From assembly GCA_902491765.1 (NCBI GenBank), contig CABUIY010000009.1, positions 1 through 64,000 on the forward strand: a stretch of DNA of 64,000 nucleotides. The letters are read 5' to 3'. A model generated the notes under the pieces. It saw nothing but the letters and a program-made list of their open reading frames with translations. It searched no databases and had not been told where the DNA came from. The position numbers and the translations under genes were made by a program. Shown in pieces: positions 52,140 through 60,981 of this stretch. The stretch comes from an uncultured Collinsella sp. (lineage in GTDB: Bacteria; Actinomycetota; Coriobacteriia; Coriobacteriales; Coriobacteriaceae). Each line of letters opens with the position of its first letter. The first letter of the stretch is position 1.

Positions 52140-52481
52140 CTATTCCGGCTTGGTTTCTACTGTGGGAGTCTTGTCCGCTGCGACTGGGGTGCGGGCGGTG
52201 TCCATAGTCAGGCAGTGCTTGGGGCAGCTCTCGATGCACTCACCGCACACCACGCAGGCATACGGGTCGATCGACCACGTTCCACCCTTGCGATCGACCG
52301 CCAGCGCACCCGCCGGGCAGCGACGCGCGCACATGCCGCAGCAGATGCACACGCCCATGTCGTTGACGATGTGCCCGCGCAGGCGCTCGGGTGCCGCGAG
52401 CCTTTCCTGCGGATAGCACACCGTGACCGGCCGCTTGGCCATAGAACCCAAGGCCGTCTTGGCAAATGTCAGCAAACTCAT
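52140..52481 (-). CDS. echF: Ech hydrogenase ferredoxin subunit
   Basis: 113 residues with two [4Fe-4S] motifs, CICCGMCARRCP (about 44-55) and CVVCGECIESCP (about 75-86). It is the NuoI/EchF-like electron entry subunit of a group 4 [NiFe] hydrogenase, taking electrons from soluble ferredoxin. It is last in the operon, seven bases after echE. A threonine/proline tail of about 20 residues is not needed for the fold. Confidence 0.85.
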   Translation of the reverse strand: MSLLTFAKTALGSMAKRPVTVCYPQERLAAPERLRGHIVNDMGVCICCGMCARRCPAGALAVDRKGGTWSIDPYACVVCGECIESCPKHCLTMDTARTPVAADKTPTVETKPE

Positions 52482-52488
52482 GCCGCGC

Positions 52489-53577
52489 CTACCTTTCCGT
52501 GCAGCTAATGCAGGGGTCGATGGTCAGGATAATCATGGGCACGTTGGCAATGAGCACGCCCTGCAGCGCATGCGTCAGACCCGCCAGGTTTTGCGACGTC
52601 GGCGTGCGCACGCGGAAACGGTCCAGATTCTTGGTGCCGTTGCCGCGCACATAATAATACGCCTCGCCACGCGGCTGCTCAATCACAACCTCGCCGCGCG
52701 CACCGTCGGCCGGCGTGAGCTTGGTACGCCCGCCGATGCCGTCGTGCGGAATCTTGCCGACAAGCTCCTTGATAATGTCCATGGCCTGCGTGACCTCGGC
52801 ACAACGCACCTGGCAGCGGGCATAGCAGTCGCCATCGATGGCAACGATGGGCTCAAATGCAGCCAGATCCGCGTAGGCACCGTCGCCAAACATGCGCACG
52901 TCGTAGTCCACGCCCGAGGCGCGCCCAAACGGGCCGACCATCGAAAGCTCCAGCGCGTCCTTTTTGCTGATCACGCCCACGCCATGCAGGCGCTCGCCGC
53001 AGCTGTTGTCGTCCAAAAACGTATGCACCAGGGCCTCGTAGTCGGGGCGCATGGCATCGAGCGTCTGGACAATGCCGGCCAGCTCGGAGTCCTCAATGTC
53101 GTGCTTAAGGCCGCCGATCTCGTTAATCGAAAGGATCACGCGCCCGCCGCAAGTGCTCTCAAAAATCTTGAGAATCTGCTCGCGCAGGGTCCACGAACGA
53201 TAGAACAGCGCCTCGAAGCCAAAGGCATCGGCGAGCAGGCCCAGCCACAGCAGATGCGAGTGGATGCGCGAAAGCTCATGCAAAATGGTGCGGATGTACT
53301 GCACGCGGCCGGGCACCTCGATGTCGAGCATGCGCTCGCAGGCGCTGGCATAGCCGCAGCTGTGGCCCACGGCGCAGATGCCGCAGATGCGCTCGGCGAT
53401 GTAGCCAAACTGGTGCATGTCACGCTTTTCGATGAGCTTCTCGAGTCCGCGGTGCACAAAGCCGATCTGCGGAATTGCCTCGAAAACGCGGTCGTCCTCG
53501 ATCACCAGGTCCAAATGAAGCGGCTCGGGCAGCACCGGGTGCTGCGGGCCAAACGGAATAACGGAGCGATGTGCCAT
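52489..53577 (-). CDS. echE: Ech-type [NiFe] hydrogenase large subunit
   Basis: 362 residues, the EchE/NuoD size. Both nickel-binding CxxC pairs are present: C65 and C68 in RICGIC, C356 and C359 in DPCISC. This marks a true hydrogenase rather than a complex I subunit. The protein ends three residues after the last cysteine (CISCTER), so it has no C-terminal extension for a maturation protease. As I recall this is also true of Methanosarcina EchE. It would hold the NiFe active site making H2 at the cytoplasmic side of the membrane complex. No hyp maturation gene is in the window. Confidence 0.92.
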   Translation of the reverse strand: MAHRSVIPFGPQHPVLPEPLHLDLVIEDDRVFEAIPQIGFVHRGLEKLIEKRDMHQFGYIAERICGICAVGHSCGYASACERMLDIEVPGRVQYIRTILHELSRIHSHLLWLGLLADAFGFEALFYRSWTLREQILKIFESTCGGRVILSINEIGGLKHDIEDSELAGIVQTLDAMRPDYEALVHTFLDDNSCGERLHGVGVISKKDALELSMVGPFGRASGVDYDVRMFGDGAYADLAAFEPIVAIDGDCYARCQVRCAEVTQAMDIIKELVGKIPHDGIGGRTKLTPADGARGEVVIEQPRGEAYYYVRGNGTKNLDRFRVRTPTSQNLAGLTHALQGVLIANVPMIILTIDPCISCTER

Positions 53578-53582
53578 GGACC

Positions 53583-54326
53583 TTACGCCTCCTTTTTCTG
53601 CTTGTCGCGGGCGGCCTTGGCGGCAAGCGCCGCGCGGACCTTGGCTGCTTTCTCGGGATCCATGGCGGCGAGCTTTGCCTCCATCTCGGCGGCCTTGAGC
53701 GCGGCCTTCGCAGCAGCCTCATCGTGCTGAGCATCGGAGCCGGCAGCCGCAGCGGGCTGAGCAGCGACGCCCGCGGCGTCGCCGGCGCTCGCCGCAGCCG
53801 AAGCATCGCCGGCACTCGCAGCGCTCTCCCCTGCAGCAGCCGCAGCCGCGGCGGCCTTCTCGGCAGCGGCCTTGCGCGCCTTGTCCTCGGCGGCGGCACG
53901 CACCTTCTTGGCTTTCTCGCGCGCGGCCTTCACCTCGGGCGTGATAACGCTCATGGGCTCGGCAGTCGAGACCTGGCAGAAAAAGCCCTTAAAGTCAATC
54001 TGCATATCGGTGATGGCAAGACCAAACAGGTCGTGCGCCTCGTTTTCAAACGGGAATACCGCCGGATAGTACGAGCTGATGGACGGAATCTCCTGGTACT
54101 GGTCGATGCCCTCAACCACCAGGTTCTCGATCGCATAGCTGCCGTCCTGCGCAATATGCTCCTGAGCAGCACGAACGTCGATAAACGTATAGACCAAGCG
54201 ATACGATCCGTCGTCCACACAGCGCTCGGCATGCATCTGCACAAAGCGCGCGCCGGTACCTTTGAGCGCCTGCACATGCGGCAACAGTTCATCGATCCCG
54301 ACGGTGGTATAGATAGCCTTTTGCAT
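53583..54326 (-). CDS. echD: Ech hydrogenase 30-kDa subunit with long Ala/Lys tail
   Basis: 247 residues. The first ~125 are a NuoC/EchD-like domain ending in the family motif FPFENEAHDLFG (about 92-103). The remaining ~110 residues are an alanine-, lysine- and glutamate-rich tail (KAAREKAKKVRAAAEDKA and so on), helical by composition and absent from typical EchD. It joins the large and small subunits in the peripheral arm. Its ATG overlaps the echC stop (TAATG). Confidence 0.85.
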   Translation of the reverse strand: MQKAIYTTVGIDELLPHVQALKGTGARFVQMHAERCVDDGSYRLVYTFIDVRAAQEHIAQDGSYAIENLVVEGIDQYQEIPSISSYYPAVFPFENEAHDLFGLAITDMQIDFKGFFCQVSTAEPMSVITPEVKAAREKAKKVRAAAEDKARKAAAEKAAAAAAAAGESAASAGDASAAASAGDAAGVAAQPAAAAGSDAQHDEAAAKAALKAAEMEAKLAAMDPEKAAKVRAALAAKAARDKQKKEA

Positions 54327-54889
54327 TACTCGGCCTCCTTTGCAGTGGCGGGCGTCCCATCAGGCGCGTCGCCGGCCCCCGCAGCCACAAACCCGTCCTC
54401 GCCCAGCTCAACGCCGCCGTCCCAGGTAGCGGCACCGCCCACGGTGAGCGGATCGCCGCCGGCGCGCATCACGGCCTCCTTCTTGTCCAGGATGCCGCAT
54501 GCCTCCACGATGGCATCGATCACGGTCTCGGGACGAATGGCGCACCCGGGCGCGTACACGTCCACGGGAATCGCGCGGTCCACGCCGCCGATCACGTTGT
54601 AGGCATCGCGGAACACGCCACCCGAACACGCGCAGATACCGCAGGCCACCACGCACTTGGGCTCGAGCATCTGGTTGTAGATCTGGCGCACGACGGGCAG
54701 GTTCTGGGCATTGACCGACCCCGTCACCAAAAAGATATCCGCATGCTTGGGGTTGCCGGTGTTGACCACGCCAAAGCGCTCCGCATCGAACAGCGGCGTG
54801 AGCGAGGCCAGCACCTCAATATCGCATCCGTTGCAGCTCGAGCCGTCGTAATGAATAACCCACGGCGAGCGCGACATTTTATGATCCAT
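54326..54889 (-). CDS. echC: Ech hydrogenase small subunit
   Basis: 187 residues. A NuoB/EchC-type subunit binding the proximal [4Fe-4S] cluster through CNGCD (C19, C22), CGICACSGG (about 83-91) and PGCAIRPE (about 113-120). A 40-residue acidic/alanine tail follows the domain. It lies 12 bases after the fused membrane-subunit gene and is coupled to echD. Confidence 0.92.
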   Translation of the reverse strand: MDHKMSRSPWVIHYDGSSCNGCDIEVLASLTPLFDAERFGVVNTGNPKHADIFLVTGSVNAQNLPVVRQIYNQMLEPKCVVACGICACSGGVFRDAYNVIGGVDRAIPVDVYAPGCAIRPETVIDAIVEACGILDKKEAVMRAGGDPLTVGGAATWDGGVELGEDGFVAAGAGDAPDGTPATAKEAE

Positions 54890-54901
54890 GGATGCCGCCT
54901 C

Positions 54902-57784
54902 CTAAATAAACACGTCGACGAGGATGGGCATAAGGTTGAGCAGGCCAAACACCAGCGCCACGCCCCAGCCGAGCTTAAAGCAGCTGCGCCAGGTGCTGCG
55001 TGCGAAGGTGTTGTCGATCAGCACCTCGACAAAGTACGTCGCAGCCATCACGACCAGGGCGACGACCCAGCTCACCGGGTTGTCCCAAACAAAGAACATG
55101 CCCACCCACATCAAAAACGACACGGTCTCGCACCAGTGCATAAGGGTCATCTTGGCCAGCGTGCCGCCGCTCATCTCGGTGGCGACGCCCTGGACGATCT
55201 CCTGATGCGCGTGATGCGAGTACGAAAGGTCAAACGGCGACTTGCGCAGCTTGATGGTAAGCACCGCGAGTAGCGCGAGGAAAATGGGCGCGCTGTACAC
55301 GATGATGGGGGCCGACTGCCCCGTCACGGCGATGGAATCGAAGCTGTCGGTGGCAAGGTACAGGCCCACGCTCATCAGCAGAACGGCGGGCTCGTAACTC
55401 ATGACCTGCAGCAGCTCGCGGTCGGCGCCGACCTGGGCAAACGGGCTTTGCGTCGAGGCGGACGCCAGCACCACAAAGATCGCGGCGAGCGTCACCATAA
55501 AAGCGCACAGCAGCGTATTGGAGCCCGACACAAAGATGCCGCCGCCCACGACGGTAAAGATGAGCGCGCACGCCATGTAGGTATCATCCATGGTATTCAC
55601 GCTGGCGGGCGCCTTGCGCAGCAGCTTGGCAACGTCGTAGAAGGGCTGCAGCAAGCGCGGGCCCACGCGGCCCTGCATGCGAGCCGAAAGCTTACGGTCA
55701 ACGCCGTCGATCAGGCCGCCCACAAGCGGCGCCAGCAAGGCAAACGCCACGGTGCCAATAAAGATGCCCACGACGCCCGAGCCTTCGAAATACTTGCCGC
55801 GCAGCACCGAGGGCGCACTCATGGCAAGTCGATCGGGCCCAATCCACGCGCAACACAGCAGCGCAAACACGATAATGCTGCAGCACACGACGCTACCCGC
55901 GGGGCCAATACGCTTCTCGCCAAGGGCGTCCTCCGAGTACCAATTGCGCTTTTCGGCCTTCACCTCGTGTCCCATCGAGCCGCGGAAATGGCGATATTTG
56001 TCGGTTCCCACGCCCGAAAGGTACACGTTGACGTGCGGCTTATTGCTCACGCGGAACGACGTCAGCAGCACCACGGCGATAAACGCCACGATAACCACCA
56101 TCAGATACATAGCGTCCTTGCCAATAACATACGGCACGCGGCCAAACACCATGGCCAAGTAAGGCGACACCAGGCCGCTCGAGATAACCGGGAACGCCAC
56201 GCAGCACAGAATCAGTAGCGCGGCGATGGTGTTGAGCGCCATCCATTCGGTCTTATGGACATTGACCTCAACGTTTTGAGCCGTGGGATCGACGCCCGAA
56301 AGCTTGGCAAGCCACTTGCCCCAGAAGAAGAACGTCGCGGCCGAGCCGAAGGCCAGCACCATGATCATGAGCACGTTGCCGGTCTGCGCAAACGCCACCA
56401 GGGCGCCCCACTTGGACACGAGCATGCCAAACGGCGCCACAAACATACCCATGATGCCCAGCATCATCAGACGCGTCAGGTGCGGCATGCGGCTGAACAT
56501 ACCGTCCATGTCCTCGATATTGCGGCTGCCGATATGATGCTCGGCGGTGCCCACACACAGGAATAGCAGCGACTTGGCCACGGTATGGAACAAGATCAGG
56601 AAGATGGCGGCCCACACGGCCTCGGGCGCGCCGACACCCAGGCAGGCACTGATGAGGCCCAAGTTGGAAATGGTGGAGTACGCGAGCACACGTTTGGCGT
56701 TGCTCTGCGAGATGGCCATGAGGGCAGCGAGCAAAAACGTGATGGCACCCACACTCGTGACCATAAAGCCAGTCACGGGATAGATGGCATAGAGCGGGCT
56801 CAGCTTGACCATCAGGAACACGCCGGCTTTGACCATGGTTGACGAGTGCAGCAGGGCGCTCGTGGGCGTGGGGGCAACCATGGCGCCCAACAGCCACGTG
56901 TGGAACGGCATCTGCGCGGCCTTGGTGAGCGCGGCGAGCGACAGCAGGATGACCGGCATCACCAGCAGCGCGGATTGCGCGGTTCCGGCGCCGGAAAGCT
57001 CGATCATGCCCGAGATGGTCAGCGGCATGCCGTTAACGTGCAGATACATGAGTCCGGCCAAAAACGCGATACCGCCCAGCATGTTGAGGATGATCTGGGT
57101 GAAGGCGTTCTTGACGGCCTCGGGCGTGCGCGTGTAGCCAATCATGAGGAACGAGCACACGGTGGTGATTTCCCAGCCGCAGAACAGCCACTCAAGGTTG
57201 TCGCTCGTCACGATGACGAACATGGCCGAGAGGAACAGGAACATAAGCGCCAGGAACTGCGGGCGACGGTCGGGCGCGGTCTGCCCGCGCAGCGCTGCCT
57301 CGTGCTCATCGTGGGCCTGGAAGTCCTTCATGTAACCCAGGGCGTACACACAGATTAGGCTGCCAACGATGCCGACGGCAAGCACCATGATCACGCTCAT
57401 GTAATCCAGGTAGAGCGGCGTTGCGGTGACGGCTTCGGCCGCGGGCAGCATCATGGCCGCAAAAGCGAGCGAGCCCACCAGCTGGACTATGCCGAGCACC
57501 GTGGTGAGCGCGTTCCTATATTTGCATGCGTTGTACAGGATGACGGCGCACAGGATGACATCGATGGCGGAGCTGATGATCGAGAGCACATGCGAGGTAC
57601 CGGGGGCAACCTCAAAGCTCTGCGGACCCGTGCCAAAAAACATGACGGCGACTACAACTGTCACCGCCATAATAATGCCGGAGCCTACAAGCCCCACCGC
57701 ATCGCGGGCGCGGTCACCGCGCGCGAGCAGCATGCCCAGCGCCGGTACCAGCGGAAACAGGGTAAGGAAATACAGTAGCGTCAT
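54902..57784 (-). CDS. Fused Ech membrane subunits (EchA + EchB)
   Basis: 960 residues in one open frame. Residues about 1-650 are a NuoL/EchA-like antiporter subunit with some 16 helices (HTWLLGAMVAPTPTSALLHSSTMVKAG is its signature). About 675-960 form a NuoH/EchB-like subunit (GLIDGVDRKLSARMQGRVGP, then SPFDLSYSHHAHQEIVQG). They are normally separate genes; here a cytoplasmic linker (about 575-640) joins them. Together they would pump H+ or Na+ and dock the peripheral arm. The gene opens an operon in canonical ech order, behind GGGGGAGTG. A sequencing artefact removing a stop is possible but no slip is visible. Confidence 0.88.
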   Translation of the reverse strand: MTLLYFLTLFPLVPALGMLLARGDRARDAVGLVGSGIIMAVTVVVAVMFFGTGPQSFEVAPGTSHVLSIISSAIDVILCAVILYNACKYRNALTTVLGIVQLVGSLAFAAMMLPAAEAVTATPLYLDYMSVIMVLAVGIVGSLICVYALGYMKDFQAHDEHEAALRGQTAPDRRPQFLALMFLFLSAMFVIVTSDNLEWLFCGWEITTVCSFLMIGYTRTPEAVKNAFTQIILNMLGGIAFLAGLMYLHVNGMPLTISGMIELSGAGTAQSALLVMPVILLSLAALTKAAQMPFHTWLLGAMVAPTPTSALLHSSTMVKAGVFLMVKLSPLYAIYPVTGFMVTSVGAITFLLAALMAISQSNAKRVLAYSTISNLGLISACLGVGAPEAVWAAIFLILFHTVAKSLLFLCVGTAEHHIGSRNIEDMDGMFSRMPHLTRLMMLGIMGMFVAPFGMLVSKWGALVAFAQTGNVLMIMVLAFGSAATFFFWGKWLAKLSGVDPTAQNVEVNVHKTEWMALNTIAALLILCCVAFPVISSGLVSPYLAMVFGRVPYVIGKDAMYLMVVIVAFIAVVLLTSFRVSNKPHVNVYLSGVGTDKYRHFRGSMGHEVKAEKRNWYSEDALGEKRIGPAGSVVCCSIIVFALLCCAWIGPDRLAMSAPSVLRGKYFEGSGVVGIFIGTVAFALLAPLVGGLIDGVDRKLSARMQGRVGPRLLQPFYDVAKLLRKAPASVNTMDDTYMACALIFTVVGGGIFVSGSNTLLCAFMVTLAAIFVVLASASTQSPFAQVGADRELLQVMSYEPAVLLMSVGLYLATDSFDSIAVTGQSAPIIVYSAPIFLALLAVLTIKLRKSPFDLSYSHHAHQEIVQGVATEMSGGTLAKMTLMHWCETVSFLMWVGMFFVWDNPVSWVVALVVMAATYFVEVLIDNTFARSTWRSCFKLGWGVALVFGLLNLMPILVDVFI

Positions 57785-57928
57785 ACCATCACTCCCCCAT
57801 GCAAAAACGCTGCAATTGTTTAACGTTATAGCTCAATTGAGGAGTAGCGGCGGCAGGTTTTCGGTCAACTGGGGAGTTTTAGGTGTACGGGGTAAGGGCA
57901 CGTCCGCTTTGGAGCAGAGGGGCGGCAA

Positions 57929-57953
57929 GAAAAATGCGCCCCCTGTGGGCGCA
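57929..57953 (-). terminator. Terminator of the HTH gene
   Basis: TGCGCCC/GGGCGCA stem followed on the minus strand by five T, 13 bases after the stop at 57966. Confidence 0.85.
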
Positions 57954-57965
57954 CCATCTCGTTCG

Positions 57966-58370
57966 CTATTCCGCCTTTTTTACGCGCGGCTTGCGACCGC
58001 GCGGCTTATCGATAAGCGCGTCGGCACCGCCATCGCGATACTGGCGGCACCAAGCCTTGACCGAAGACTCGCTGGGAATCTTGTGCTTGATCATGGCCTC
58101 GCGAACCGTCAGGCCGTTTTCCAAACGGTCCTTAACCACGGCGAGCTTTACGTCGTACGAATAGGTGTGATGACGAGCGCCCGCGTTGAGCACGGCGTCG
58201 GCACCGCCCACGGCATATGCGCGGGCCCACTGACGAGCCGTGGCCTGGGGAATGCCAAGCTTTGCGGCGAGGGCGCGGTGACCGACCCCCTCTTGGAGGA
58301 TCTCGACGGCGCGCCGCCTAACCTCGGGCGCATGCGTGCGAGTCCTAGTTGCTTCCGACATACCTGCCAC
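57966..58370 (-). CDS. IS150/IS3 OrfA-like helix-turn-helix protein, solo
   Basis: 134 residues with two helix-turn-helix modules: about 15-60 (EVRRRAVEILQEGVGHRALAAKLG) and about 70-115 (YDVKLAVVKDRLENGLTVREAM). A basic tail GRKPRVKKAE ends it. The layout copies InsJ-type OrfA of IS150, but no OrfB integrase frame and no IS ends are seen. It is therefore either a remnant or a domesticated DNA-binding protein, and its own promoter region and terminator favour a working gene. The start is GTG 58370 or ATG 58361. Confidence 0.75.
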   Translation of the reverse strand: MAGMSEATRTRTHAPEVRRRAVEILQEGVGHRALAAKLGIPQATARQWARAYAVGGADAVLNAGARHHTYSYDVKLAVVKDRLENGLTVREAMIKHKIPSESSVKAWCRQYRDGGADALIDKPRGRKPRVKKAE

Positions 58371-58808
58371 TTCTTAGCCTTAACCGTTAATCTGCTTTCT
58401 TACGTGCACGCTAGATAGTAGCATTTTGCTGTTTGCTCAAAGTAGTTAATTAAAATAGACGCGGCGTTATCTGGGCATTTGACACCTATTTACGACATTT
58501 CTTTATCGATTATTTACGCTGGTAGCTAGCTCGCAGCTAATCGTCATTCGTTTGCCAACAAAATTGACATCTCTTTATGTCCTTTGGTCTAGAGGGAATA
58601 ATTATTAACCCCTCCCCCAATAATTTTGAGCGGCCTGCAGGGCAGTGACGCCTCACTCCTCATGATTACCGCGCATTGCCATCCACCCGAGCAAAACAAA
58701 AAGGACGGGACCTGCTGCGCTTGCAGACCCCGCCCCGGTTGACACCCGATGGGACGCAGTCGGGCGAGGCAGGTCCGTGCTGCCGCCCCGCCTGGCCGCG
58801 ATGTTCAA
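58371..58808. other. AT-rich intergenic region
   Basis: 438 bases, clearly richer in A+T than the rest of the window between about 58420 and 58620. It holds the upstream region of the HTH gene, a plus-strand promoter-like pair (TTGACA at 58564, TCTAGA at 58588, 18-base spacing) with no gene after it, and the terminator of the reductase gene near 58700-58736. Confidence 0.6.
58697..58736 (-). terminator. Terminator of the OYE-type reductase gene
   Basis: On the minus strand a GC-rich imperfect stem (GGGGCGGGGTCTGC with GCAGGTCCCGTCC) is followed by TTTTTGTTTT. Confidence 0.8.
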
Positions 58809-60839
58809 CTACAGCTCGTTGGCCGCGTGATACGCCGTGCGAATGGCGCTCGCAATGTCGGCAGTGCGCTCGCCCGAGCAGTCGCCCACGCAGGTCACGG
58901 GCACCGTCACGCCGTCCAGGTCAAACGCGTTGGCCTTGGAGCCCACGGCCATCACCACGTAATCGCAGGCGATCTTCACCGGCTCCTCGGCGCCGTCCTC
59001 GGTGGTGCGAATGGCCTCCACGCCCTCGTCGGTAATGGCGGTCAGGCGGGTCTTCACGTGCTGCTCCACGTTGTGCTCTGCAAAGTCGCTCATAATCAGC
59101 GGCAGAATGGTCTCGGACTCGCCCGCGGCAATCTTGTCGAGCATCTCCACGATCGCCACCTCGCAGCCGTGCTGCAGCAGGTACTCGGCAGTCTCGGTGC
59201 CCACCAGGCCGCCGCCAATGACAGCGACGCGGCCCGTAAGCTCCGCCTTGCCGGCCAGCACGTCCCAGCTCGAGACGACCTTCTCCGAGTCGGCACCCGG
59301 AACGGGGATAACCACGTCGTGCGCGCCCACGGCCACAATCGCGGCGTCGGCGGCGTTGAGGTCCTCAGCGGTAGCGGCATGGTTGAGCTCAACCTTCACG
59401 CCCAGGCCGGGCAGAATCTTCTCGTAATACTCGACCGAGCGCATGATCTCGTCCTTGCGCGGAGGCGCGGCCGCCAGCACAATCTGGCCGCCCAGATGAT
59501 CGCTCGCCTCGTAGACGGTCACATCGTAGCCGCGCTTGGCCGCCACGCGTGCGGCCTCCAGGCCGGCAATACCGCCGCCCACCACGGCGATCTTCTTGTC
59601 GCCCTCGCCCGGCTTGATGGCGACGGTCGCCTCGTCGCCGTTCTCGGCGTTGAGCACGCACGAGATGTACTTGCGGTTTTGAATCGCATCGACGCAGCCC
59701 TTGTTGCAGTTGAGGCACTCGCGGATGGGCTCACCCGTGGCGGCCTTCAGCGCAATGTCGGGGTCGCACATGAGCGAGCGGCCATAGGCGATGATGTCGG
59801 CCGCGCCGTCTTCCAGAATCTTCTCGCCGGCCTCGACCGAGATGACACGGCCCACGGTTGCCACCGGCACGGAGACCAGGGCCTTGACGCGCTCGGCCAC
59901 GGGCAGCGTCCAGTTGTAGGGCATGGCGCCCATGGGCGGAATGGTGTCGCCCATGTTGCCGGTGTGGTTGGCCTGTGCAACCTGGATCATGTCGATGCCC
60001 GCGCCCTCGAGCAGCTTGGCGAACTCGCAGGCCTCGTCAGGCTGCAGGCCGCCCTTGCCGCGCGGCGTGCCGTCGGGGTTCTCCATGATCACGGGGAGCT
60101 TGTACTCCACCATCAGCTGCGGCGCGGCTTCCTTAATGGCAGCGACGACCTCGAGCGCGTAGCGAACGCGGTTCTCGAACGAGCCACCGTACTCGTCGGT
60201 GCGCTGGTTGAGGATGGCCGAGCACAGCGAACCCACCAGGCGATCGCCGTGGACCTCGATGGCGTCGATGCCGGCCTGCTGCGCACGGGCGGCCGAGGCA
60301 GCGATGGCTTCCTTGATCTGGGTGAGCTGTTCTACGCTTGCCTCGTTCACAAAGTGCTGCATGTCGTGGTGCAGCTTGGCGTAGGCCTGATTGCGGATCT
60401 CGTTGGACTCGGCCATCTTGGCGGCAAAGGTCTCCTCGTCGCCGGCGGCCTTGGCCTCCTGCGCGGCCTTGGCAGCGGCCATGGATCCCATGACCATGCG
60501 GCCGACACCGGGCACGTCATACTCGGGGTGGAACAGCTGCAGCGCGACCTTGGCGCTGTGCTTGTGGACGGCGTCGGCCAGTGCCTTAAACGTGGGGATC
60601 TGGGCGTCGGTCGCCAGCTTGGGCGTGGGGCTTGCGGTCATAACGGGAGCGACGTCGCCGATGACGATGTAGCTCACGCCGCCACGGGCCAGACGCTCAT
60701 AAAAGGCCAGGCTGCGCTCGCCGATGGAACCGTCGCGCTCCTCGTAGCCGGTGGTCAGCGGCGGGAACATAATGCGGTTCTTGAGCTCAAGGGGGCCAAC
60801 CGTAATGGGCTGGAGCAGCTTGGATGCAGGTGCGGTCAT
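58809..60839 (-). CDS. NADH:flavin oxidoreductase / 2,4-dienoyl-CoA reductase-like
   Basis: 676 residues from the ATG at 60839, six bases after GAGAGGA. An N-terminal Old Yellow Enzyme TIM barrel (about 1-365) binds FMN; GIDAIEVHGDRLVGSL and DIIAYGRSLMCDPD are visible. A [4Fe-4S] site follows (CLNCNKGC...SCVLN, about 380-400). A FAD/NAD(P) dinucleotide-binding module completes it, with GGGIAGLEAA near 425 and GGGLVGTETAEYL near 545. This is the FadH, BaiCD and trimethylamine dehydrogenase-like architecture. In gut Coriobacteria such enzymes reduce unsaturated fatty, bile or plant compounds; the substrate is not deducible. It stands alone. Confidence 0.93.
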   Translation of the reverse strand: MTAPASKLLQPITVGPLELKNRIMFPPLTTGYEERDGSIGERSLAFYERLARGGVSYIVIGDVAPVMTASPTPKLATDAQIPTFKALADAVHKHSAKVALQLFHPEYDVPGVGRMVMGSMAAAKAAQEAKAAGDEETFAAKMAESNEIRNQAYAKLHHDMQHFVNEASVEQLTQIKEAIAASAARAQQAGIDAIEVHGDRLVGSLCSAILNQRTDEYGGSFENRVRYALEVVAAIKEAAPQLMVEYKLPVIMENPDGTPRGKGGLQPDEACEFAKLLEGAGIDMIQVAQANHTGNMGDTIPPMGAMPYNWTLPVAERVKALVSVPVATVGRVISVEAGEKILEDGAADIIAYGRSLMCDPDIALKAATGEPIRECLNCNKGCVDAIQNRKYISCVLNAENGDEATVAIKPGEGDKKIAVVGGGIAGLEAARVAAKRGYDVTVYEASDHLGGQIVLAAAPPRKDEIMRSVEYYEKILPGLGVKVELNHAATAEDLNAADAAIVAVGAHDVVIPVPGADSEKVVSSWDVLAGKAELTGRVAVIGGGLVGTETAEYLLQHGCEVAIVEMLDKIAAGESETILPLIMSDFAEHNVEQHVKTRLTAITDEGVEAIRTTEDGAEEPVKIACDYVVMAVGSKANAFDLDGVTVPVTCVGDCSGERTADIASAIRTAYHAANEL

Positions 60840-60981
60840 GGACATTCCTCTCTTGTAGGCGCGGCGGCGATGGTGCCGCGTAGTTGTCTAGAGGATATGG
60901 CATGGGAGCACGGCGGCACAACGAAAATCGGCGAATATCAGGTGGCGGCAGGTGGATGGGGCGAGGCGGCCCGTCGGTTTG

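Noticed and set aside
52140..57784. Respiratory complex I (nuo) operon
   Set aside because: The NuoD-like subunit keeps both nickel-binding CxxC pairs, only six subunit functions are present, and the order is that of ech.
57966..58370. Complete IS3-family insertion sequence
   Set aside because: Only an OrfA-like frame is present. No OrfB integrase, frameshift window or inverted ends were found in the flanks.
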